NCBI GenBank assembly: GCA_002701375.1 | Contig: NZVB01000036.1 | Coordinates: forward strand, 1-44,940 | DNA length: 44,940 nt | Direction of reading: 5' to 3' | DNA from: Cyanobium sp. NAT70 | GTDB taxonomy: Bacteria; Cyanobacteriota; Cyanobacteriia; PCC-6307; Cyanobiaceae | In this document: positions 40,128-44,940 of the stretch, piece by piece | Position numbering within the stretch: the stretch's first letter is position 1 | Layout of the letters: each line of letters begins with the position of its first letter | Notes under the pieces: model-generated | The model's database searches: none | What the model was told of the DNA's origin: nothing | The model's input: only the letters and a program-made list of their open reading frames with translations | Made by a program: the position numbers and the translations under genes

Positions 40128-41711
40128 TCAGCGCACGGTACCGAGCCGTTCCGATGGAAGGTCTCGGTCGCTTCTGAGATCGGTGATCTCCGTCAGAAGT
40201 TGTGCCTCTGCATCGATCCGTAGCTGTAATCGCAGGCAATCCATCCCTGCTTCACCAGGTGGATCCAGGGGGAGGACAACCACCGGTTCGCTCCAGGGCC
40301 GATGGACGACTTCTCCGTCATTGTCGCGGTTGATTTGCTGAAGCGTGGGCAGTCCATCGACATAAACGACCTCATGGCGTCCTTCGACGATTGGTTCACC
40401 TAGGACTAACTCCAGTTGTGTTTGTCCAGAGCGGCTGGCTGCCATCTTGAGCTCGAGTGGCGCCAGGCTTGGCCAGGGTTGACCGGCTAGAAACAGCGGA
40501 TGCCAGCGGTGACACCCACTGCGTTGATCCCAGATGCGGAGCGAAACCCCGTGTTGGAGGACGTCTTTCACCGTGACACCAGGTGTGAGTTGCAAGGCAC
40601 CGACGGCCACCGCTTGCACAGGCGGTGGAGTCAGCAACGGTGCTGGTGCCGTGTGTTGAGCCAACCATTGGCGTAACCAGGGCATTCGGGCTCCACCTCC
40701 GACGGCGACCACCCCTTGCAGATCTGGCAGATCACAGCCGTGACTTCTCCCGCCCGTCATCGTCTCAGCCAGAAGCTGCGTTAGGGCTTTAGAGAGGCCT
40801 TGTTGCTCCAGCAGTGCGTTGAGATCATGTCGCGACAGTTCAAGCCTCCCCTGCGGAGGATCGATTGCCTCCTGGACTGGTTCATGGAGCGATTCCGTTC
40901 CTGAAAGTTCAGGATCACTCAATCGGCATTTGAGACGTTCTGAAGCATTGAGAAGTGCTTGGGTGGCTGGTTTGTTCGGGAAACAGTGGGCTGCGATCCA
41001 GCGGTCAATGTCTCGTCCGCCAAGGCGCAGTCCTGCTTTGCCCAGGACCCTCGCTGTGCGTAATTGCTGGCGGCTGCTCGCGGCCAGCGATTGACCATGG
41101 AGACGCAGCAACTGTGCGATTGGGGCGGCTTTCCCCTCCCCGCCCTCGAGGGCCACAAGGGCGAGGTCGAGGGTGCTGCCACCGAGGTCAACCACCAGTA
41201 ACTTGGCTCCGGCTGGCAGTCCAGCACCCATGGCTGCAGCTGTTGGTTCATCCACTAAGGCAATTTCTTCAACCGGCAGTTGATCGCAGGCTTGTAAGAG
41301 CCACTCCCGATAGCCTCGATAGCGCTCCACCGGTGCGCTCAGGACCAAGCGCTTGACTTCAAGATTTGACGGAAGACGTGACCAGATTTGTTGCAACAGG
41401 CATTCACCCGCCTGTTCCGCCGTGCGGTCCTTTAATGCATCACCAATCCGTCGTTTGAAATCGGAGGCCAGGCGTGGGTCCTCTTGATCGATGAGCCCAG
41501 CCTCCACCACCTGATGGCCGACAAGCGGTTGTGCTTTGGACGCCCAGATCAGACTGGGGACTTCTCCGGGGCACCGGCTGATCGGTGGAAGATCGAGTAG
41601 CTCAGGCGGAGCGCCTGTTTCAGCCTGGAATGCCACCACCGTTGTGGTGCTGCCGAGGTCAATGGCCAGGGTCCCTGGATGGGGTGAATGCTGAAGCTTT
41701 TCTTCTCCCAC
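40128..41711 (-). CDS. Hsp70 (DnaK)-like protein, short divergent member
   Basis: This 527-residue protein has the Hsp70 ATPase motifs AIDLGSTTTVVAF (phosphate 1, about 16-28), VDEPTAAAMG (about 152-161), VVDLGGSTLDLAL (phosphate 2) and VAVGGGARMPWLRQWL (adenosine). The C-terminal part is shorter than in DnaK (about 630) and lacks the full lid helices. Cyanobacteria have several Hsp70 paralogues, and this is not the stress-type DnaK. The start is GTG at 41711. It heads a minus-strand set with the TPR-like gene and ftrV. Confidence 0.85.
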   Translation of the reverse strand: MGEEKLQHSPHPGTLAIDLGSTTTVVAFQAETGAPPELLDLPPISRCPGEVPSLIWASKAQPLVGHQVVEAGLIDQEDPRLASDFKRRIGDALKDRTAEQAGECLLQQIWSRLPSNLEVKRLVLSAPVERYRGYREWLLQACDQLPVEEIALVDEPTAAAMGAGLPAGAKLLVVDLGGSTLDLALVALEGGEGKAAPIAQLLRLHGQSLAASSRQQLRTARVLGKAGLRLGGRDIDRWIAAHCFPNKPATQALLNASERLKCRLSDPELSGTESLHEPVQEAIDPPQGRLELSRHDLNALLEQQGLSKALTQLLAETMTGGRSHGCDLPDLQGVVAVGGGARMPWLRQWLAQHTAPAPLLTPPPVQAVAVGALQLTPGVTVKDVLQHGVSLRIWDQRSGCHRWHPLFLAGQPWPSLAPLELKMAASRSGQTQLELVLGEPIVEGRHEVVYVDGLPTLQQINRDNDGEVVHRPWSEPVVVLPLDPPGEAGMDCLRLQLRIDAEAQLLTEITDLRSDRDLPSERLGTVR

Positions 41712-41773
41712 GCGGTTGCTGAGCTTGCTCGGGGCACGTTGAAGTCAGGTTGAGACTAAGGGGACTGGGTCAG

Positions 41774-42058
41774 ATGGACCGTCTGCAGCAGTTGATCTTC
41801 TCGTTTTATCGGGAGGACCCCCGCATGGAGGAGATGTTGGCGCCCTTGCGGGACTGTCGTATGCGTCGTAGTTGGGGAAGCATCCGCATCGAATGTCTGG
41901 ATGCAGCGCACCTCGAGGAGATCAGCGGCTTGCTCACGTATTTGCGCTTGCCCTTGGCAGCGCTAGGCCTCGGTCGCCAAATTGTTCTGCGCGTTCCAGG
42001 GTCCCGTCAGCGCACCTATCCAATGCATGTTCCATTCCGTAGTGATCAATTCGCTTGA
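41774..42058 (+). CDS. small conserved-looking protein, 94 aa, unrecognised
   Basis: I use the ATG at 41774 (MDRLQQLIFSFYRED), since the track TTG adds eight residues only. The protein is basic and compact, with the segment MRRSWGSIRIECLDAAHLEEISGLLTYLRLPLAALGLGRQIVLRVPG. No membrane span or metal motif is visible. It is divergent from the DnaK-like gene and lies 44 bases before rpoZ. I do not recognise a named family. Confidence 0.65.
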   Translation: MDRLQQLIFSFYREDPRMEEMLAPLRDCRMRRSWGSIRIECLDAAHLEEISGLLTYLRLPLAALGLGRQIVLRVPGSRQRTYPMHVPFRSDQFA

Positions 42059-42102
42059 GGCAAGCGATTAAACTATTAGATACAACTTGATCTTCTTTTG
42101 AC

Positions 42103-42330
42103 ATGATCTCTGCGGGAGTGGATTCCAGGGACCTGGCCAAGCGCGGAGAGAGCCTGATTCGACAATCCAGCAATCGTTATTTGACGACGGTGCGGATCGC
42201 CTTTCGGGCCAAGCAACGTCGCTTCGACGATTTTGATGGGTTGTTGGAGGAATCGAGCGTCAAGCCTGTCCAGAGGGCGATCGTTGAGTTGAGCGACGAG
42301 CAGGATCAACCCGATCTTCTCCCTGGTTAA
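42103..42330 (+). CDS. rpoZ: DNA-directed RNA polymerase omega subunit
   Basis: Omega helps fold beta' into RNA polymerase. The 75-residue protein shows the cyanobacterial omega pattern, [22 protein letters not shown] followed by [14 protein letters not shown]. Length matches cyanobacterial and plastid-like omega. The gene lies in a compact plus-strand row of small genes. Confidence 0.9.
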   Translation: MISAGVDSRDLAKRGESLIRQSSNRYLTTVRIAFRAKQRRFDDFDGLLEESSVKPVQRAIVELSDEQDQPDLLPG

Positions 42331-42367
42331 GCCTGGCATTTCTGCTTGTGCTGAGTCGTTCTGACTT

Positions 42368-42739
42368 GTGATTCAGCAAGAGGGGCCTGGTTGGCGTTTG
42401 GCTCATGATCCTTCACGACAACCGTTTTGTGTCTTGATCGGGGGCTCCAACTGGGCGATTGAACTCACAGAAGAAGAGTGGAGAGGCTTGGCCTCGGTTG
42501 TCGTTGAGCTTGAGTGTCAGCATCAACAGTTATCTGATCAAATGATGGCCGAGGAGGCCATCACGATCGAATTGGAACGATCTCCCTGGTGGGCCTTACT
42601 GGAAGGCGACCGGCAGCAATGGAATCTTTCCGTGGTTTTGACACCATCACACCGACGTGGTGCTGAGGGGTCTTGGCAGGCACCAGCTGCGGTTGCAATC
42701 GTCGCAGCGATGAGAACCTTGATGGATTCATTGGAATGA
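42368..42739 (+). CDS. DUF1818 family protein
   Basis: This 123-residue protein matches the cyanobacterial DUF1818 family: QEGPGWRLAHDPSR at the start, FCVLIGGSNWAIELTEEEW in the middle (about 17-37), and WSVVLTP-like NLSVVLTPSHRRGAEGSW later. It has no known function. The start is a GTG or ATT-like codon in the track (GTG at 42368). It lies 37 bases after rpoZ. Confidence 0.8.
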   Translation: MIQQEGPGWRLAHDPSRQPFCVLIGGSNWAIELTEEEWRGLASVVVELECQHQQLSDQMMAEEAITIELERSPWWALLEGDRQQWNLSVVLTPSHRRGAEGSWQAPAAVAIVAAMRTLMDSLE

Positions 42740-43054
42740 TCAGCGAGGCTTATGGAACATTGTTTTGGCAATTGCTCCGCAAGCTTGGGGGTGTCTTTGC
42801 ACAGGTTTTCCACAGGGTGTCTCTGCAGATGCCCCATGCGCCATAAGCTTTGTGGAAAAGCCGTCGAATTGACGGTTTCCCCTTGACGATTTTTGTGTTC
42901 CGCTCAGAACGAGTAGCAATGCCCACTCTCATTGCGCTGGAAGGCCGTCACGGCTGGGATCTCAGTCGGAGAAGGGCTGAAACTGCGTGAATTGGAGCAC
43001 CCTTGACGAGGTCGCTGTCATGTGGAGAACTAGTGGATGAAACGGAGGAATGGG
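42740..43054. other. intergenic region with two inverted DnaA-box-like sites
   Basis: The 315 bases between DUF1818 and DUF2811 contain no convincing gene. At 42806-42814 is TTTTCCACA and at 42851-42859 its exact reverse complement TGTGGAAAA, a perfect 9-bp inverted pair spaced by 36 bases. TTTTCCACA is the reported DnaA-box form in Synechococcus elongatus. A small stem (CCGTC-GAATT-GACGG) lies just after. With two sites only, a DnaA-regulated promoter or titration site is as plausible as a replication origin. Confidence 0.45.
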
Positions 43055-43303
43055 ATGCATTCAGATTTGAACCAGGTCGGGCCTGCTGAAGAAGGTGTTG
43101 TCAGCTTTCAGGCTGAAATGCCTCTTCCGTTGCAGCAGGCGATGACCCGTTTCATCGAACGTCATCCGAATTGGGATCAATATCGTCTCGTCCAGGCTGC
43201 TCTAGCCGGGTTTTTGGTGCAGAACGGGGTGGAATCACGAGAAATTACCCGTGTTTATGTCGGCAATATGTTTCGTCGGGAGTCATTGCTCCACGGTGTC
43301 TGA
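43055..43303 (+). CDS. DUF2811 family protein
   Basis: I prefer the ATG at 43055 (MHSDLNQVG), since ACGGAGGAATGGG precedes it as a ribosome site; the track ATG is 18 bases upstream. The 82-residue protein matches cyanobacterial DUF2811: VSFQAEMPLPLQQAMTRFIE and WDQYRLVQAALAGFLVQNG. The function is unknown. Its last 49 bases overlap the 3' end of the convergent membrane-protein gene. Confidence 0.82.
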   Translation: MHSDLNQVGPAEEGVVSFQAEMPLPLQQAMTRFIERHPNWDQYRLVQAALAGFLVQNGVESREITRVYVGNMFRRESLLHGV

Positions 43304-44028
43304 GTGCGGCAGCATGCCATCAAGACCAGGGCGCTAAACGGAAGGCTGAGTAAGAGGCCCAAAATTGCTCCAATGAGCCCCAGCAAGTTGAGTCCGATCA
43401 GGAGTCCAAGCAGGGCCAAAACATTCAGCACATTGCTTCTGACCAATTGAAAGCTGTGATCCATCGCCTGAAGAGCTCGATGCCGGTGATGAATCAGTAA
43501 GGGAAGTGCAAGCACCTGGCTGAACAGCCAGCCGAACATGGCGATCGCGCCGATGCTGACCGCAACGCCTGCTAGTCCTGTACTGATTTGGCCAGCGACC
43601 CAACTCATGCTCTGGATTACAGCAATTCCACCCAAGACAACGACAATTTCAAGCAGGAGCAGCGACAAGCTTTGACGCAGCAGCCATCTCCAGCGAAGCG
43701 GGCTTCTGCGTGGCGAGCTATTCGTCAAAAGAACATCCGCCAGCCTGAGCAAAGCCAGGAGTGGGATTAAGGGGAGGATCAGACTGAGCAGCACAGTGAG
43801 ATCTCCCAGCCGAATCAGCCAGGTTGTTTCGAGTTGTCGAAGATCTTGGCCAAGAACGGCTGGTCCAGCGCCACTGAGCAGGATCAAAGCGGCCAATCGG
43901 ACAAAACGCCAAGGAGCGAGGCCGAATGCATTCCACGCTCGAGGGAGCAGGCTGACGAGTGGTAGCCGTTCCCCTCTGCCAGGGATGCTGCGCTCAGTTG
44001 AGGGGCCCAAGCCTTTCGAGCAGATCAA
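43255..44028 (-). CDS. polytopic membrane protein, function unknown
   Basis: This ORF of 257 residues has hydrophobic segments at about 40-60, 72-98, 115-140, 148-175 and 200-240, so an integral membrane protein is clear. Pro/Arg-rich loops separate them (LRLADVLLTNSSPRRSPLRW). The start is uncertain: the TTG at 44028 overlaps the EVE gene by 35 bases, and there is no ATG near. The 3' end overlaps DUF2811 (plus) by 49 bases. No family is recognised; the layout resembles cyanobacterial DUF975-type or glycerophosphoryl-type membrane domains, but I cannot confirm that. Confidence 0.7.
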   Translation of the reverse strand: MICSKGLGPSTERSIPGRGERLPLVSLLPRAWNAFGLAPWRFVRLAALILLSGAGPAVLGQDLRQLETTWLIRLGDLTVLLSLILPLIPLLALLRLADVLLTNSSPRRSPLRWRWLLRQSLSLLLLEIVVVLGGIAVIQSMSWVAGQISTGLAGVAVSIGAIAMFGWLFSQVLALPLLIHHRHRALQAMDHSFQLVRSNVLNVLALLGLLIGLNLLGLIGAILGLLLSLPFSALVLMACCRTQTPWSNDSRRNILPT

Positions 44029-44464
44029 CTGCAGTTTCAGCAGGTACGGGCAAAATCGAGAGGCGATTGCCGCGTTTGATCACCGGAAGTTGTTCTGCGT
44101 CATAGAGATCTCTGAGTTGGTCGAGGCTGAGCATGGCCTGGAACTGTCCCAGATAACGCAGTTTGGCGCAGTCCCAGCGAGGCTTGTCAGGGCTCGATTT
44201 GGGGTCGTAATACTTTGCCTTTGGATCAAATTGGGTGGGGTCGACTAATTGGGTTTCGGTGACCTCCATCAGTCCAACGATGCCTGGAGGCTTGCAATTT
44301 GAGTGATAGAAGAAGGCTTGATCTCCGGGTTGCATTGTGCGCATGAAATTGCGCGCTTGATAATTGCGAATACCGTCCCAGAGAGTTGTGCCTTCCTGAC
44401 GTAAGTGATCAATTCCATAAGCATCGGGCTCGCTTTTCATCAGCCAATATTGAAGATTGCTCAT
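43994..44464 (-). CDS. EVE-domain protein
   Basis: This 156-residue protein is almost entirely an EVE domain (PUA-like fold that binds modified nucleic acid bases). The family start YWLMKSEPDAYGIDHL, the WDGIRNYQARNFMRTMQPGDQAFFYHS core and the later GIVGLMEVTE are all typical of the THYN1-like group. The conserved Trp and Asn of the base pocket region are present. It overlaps the downstream membrane-protein ORF if that starts at TTG 44028. Confidence 0.92.
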   Translation of the reverse strand: MSNLQYWLMKSEPDAYGIDHLRQEGTTLWDGIRNYQARNFMRTMQPGDQAFFYHSNCKPPGIVGLMEVTETQLVDPTQFDPKAKYYDPKSSPDKPRWDCAKLRYLGQFQAMLSLDQLRDLYDAEQLPVIKRGNRLSILPVPAETAVDLLERLGPLN

Positions 44465-44940
44465 ACCATTGATTGAAATTAGCTTGGTTGGCGTGTCGTC
44501 AATCCACGCAAGGCTTTTGCGGAATGTTGAATCATGATGTATTTAATCACGATCGTTGAAACGTGCCGACTCTTATATACGTTTGTCAATGTTCGCGGGA
44601 GTTGTTGAGGCGGTCTGCGGGGCTCGCTCTCAAGTTGTTTCGACTGGTTGATGATTCAATCCTGTCCAGGCTGAGCTTGCGTGGAGTTCTGTGATCGCGA
44701 TCAATTTCGGTTGCGTGGCACTACCTCCTCCGCTTGCTGGGCGGCGGCGGAGCTGGAGATGCCGAGTCTCCTGCGTTGCTATCTGGGGTGGCATCACTTG
44801 GATTGCTGCTCAAAGCACAGCGATCCAAGTGATGTTGGCTGAAATGTGTTGTTCTAATGTCTTGCTACATCGCTCCAGAAAGAGCGGGGGCATGCTCTGA
44901 GCAACACGTGTTATTTGCGGTGGATTTAAGTGTGATTGTT
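44465..44940. other. terminal intergenic region; hairpin but no gene seen
   Basis: The last 476 bases hold no convincing coding sequence; the 69-residue track ORF at 44691-44900 has no family character. The one structural feature is a hairpin at 44793-44833, with 11-bp perfect arms ATCACTTGGAT / ATCCAAGTGAT around a 19-base loop that can pair further (TGCT/AGCA). No U-run follows. The window ends before any neighbouring gene, so its context is unknown. Confidence 0.5.
44793..44833. other. 11-bp inverted repeat (hairpin)
   Basis: ATCACTTGGAT and ATCCAAGTGAT are perfect reverse complements separated by 19 bases, with a possible inner TGCT/AGCA stem. It could be part of a non-coding RNA or a terminator for a gene beyond the window. 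Without neighbours, its strand and role cannot be assigned. Confidence 0.5.

Noticed and set aside
44691-44900. 69-aa plus-strand ORF near the window end
   Set aside because: It starts at a GTG without a good ribosome site, has a Trp/Arg/Cys-rich composition unlike a real protein, and overlaps the hairpin.

Overview
The window reads as a chromosomal stretch of a marine Synechococcus-type cyanobacterium. The evidence is a phycobilisome core-membrane linker (apcE) next to the start of allophycocyanin alpha (apcA), cyanobacterial ATP synthase operons with separate b and b' subunits, the ferredoxin-thioredoxin reductase variable chain, a PSRP-3/Ycf65 ribosomal protein, a CIRCE-controlled groESL operon and several cyanobacteria-restricted small families (DUF1818, DUF2811, DUF3326). 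The assignment rests on recognised protein families; no database search was possible.

Layout. 0-4 kb (minus): 5' end of apcA, a strong intrinsic terminator and apcE, whose last two linker repeats are near copies. 4.1-11.0 kb (plus): a methyltransferase, then the ATP synthase operon atpI-a-c-b'-b-delta-alpha-gamma, closed by an intrinsic terminator. 11.0-15.2 kb: an accessory-looking, partly AT-rich segment with an RTX-like acidic protein, a possible small ORF, a 2OG-Fe(II) oxygenase and two sulfotransferase-like P-loop proteins. 15.3-17.3 kb (plus): a translationally coupled set of 2Fe-2S ferredoxin, 61-aa protein, DUF3326 and YchJ-like SEC-C protein. 17.3-18.0 kb is non-coding. 18.0-23.8 kb (minus): CNNM/CBS membrane protein, GTPase, nadD, nadE and alanine dehydrogenase. 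The first four overlap or nearly abut.

23.8-27.3 kb (plus): gmd and fcl (GDP-L-fucose synthesis), then aminopeptidase P. 27.3-29.1 kb: a possible decayed membrane-protein gene, a HAD phosphatase whose catalytic motif lies upstream of every ATG/GTG/TTG start, PSRP-3 with a long acidic extension, and a 45-nt perfect palindrome between convergent genes. 29.1-32.4 kb (minus): atpD-atpC (beta, epsilon) followed by a fucosyltransferase-like protein. 32.5-34.7 kb (plus): CIRCE, groES, groEL, terminator. 34.7-38.2 kb (minus): gpmI, secG and a secreted alpha/beta hydrolase. 38.3-38.9 kb (plus): pyrR, carrying a 17-bp tandem duplication that changes its C terminus. 38.9-41.7 kb (minus): a DnaK-like protein, a membrane-anchored repeat-like protein and ftrV. 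41.8-43.3 kb (plus): a small conserved protein, rpoZ, DUF1818 and DUF2811. 43.3-44.5 kb (minus): EVE-domain protein and a polytopic membrane protein. The last 475 bases hold only a hairpin.

Most of the window is core energy metabolism and housekeeping. I found no defence locus, CRISPR array, prophage, transposase or tRNA, and no clear candidate for a wholly new multi-gene system. The best leads are local: the non-standard HAD start, the pyrR duplication, the apcE repeat duplication, the 45-nt palindrome, the surface-modification genes (sulfotransferases, fucose pathway, fucosyltransferase-like protein) and a pair of inverted DnaA-box-like sites.
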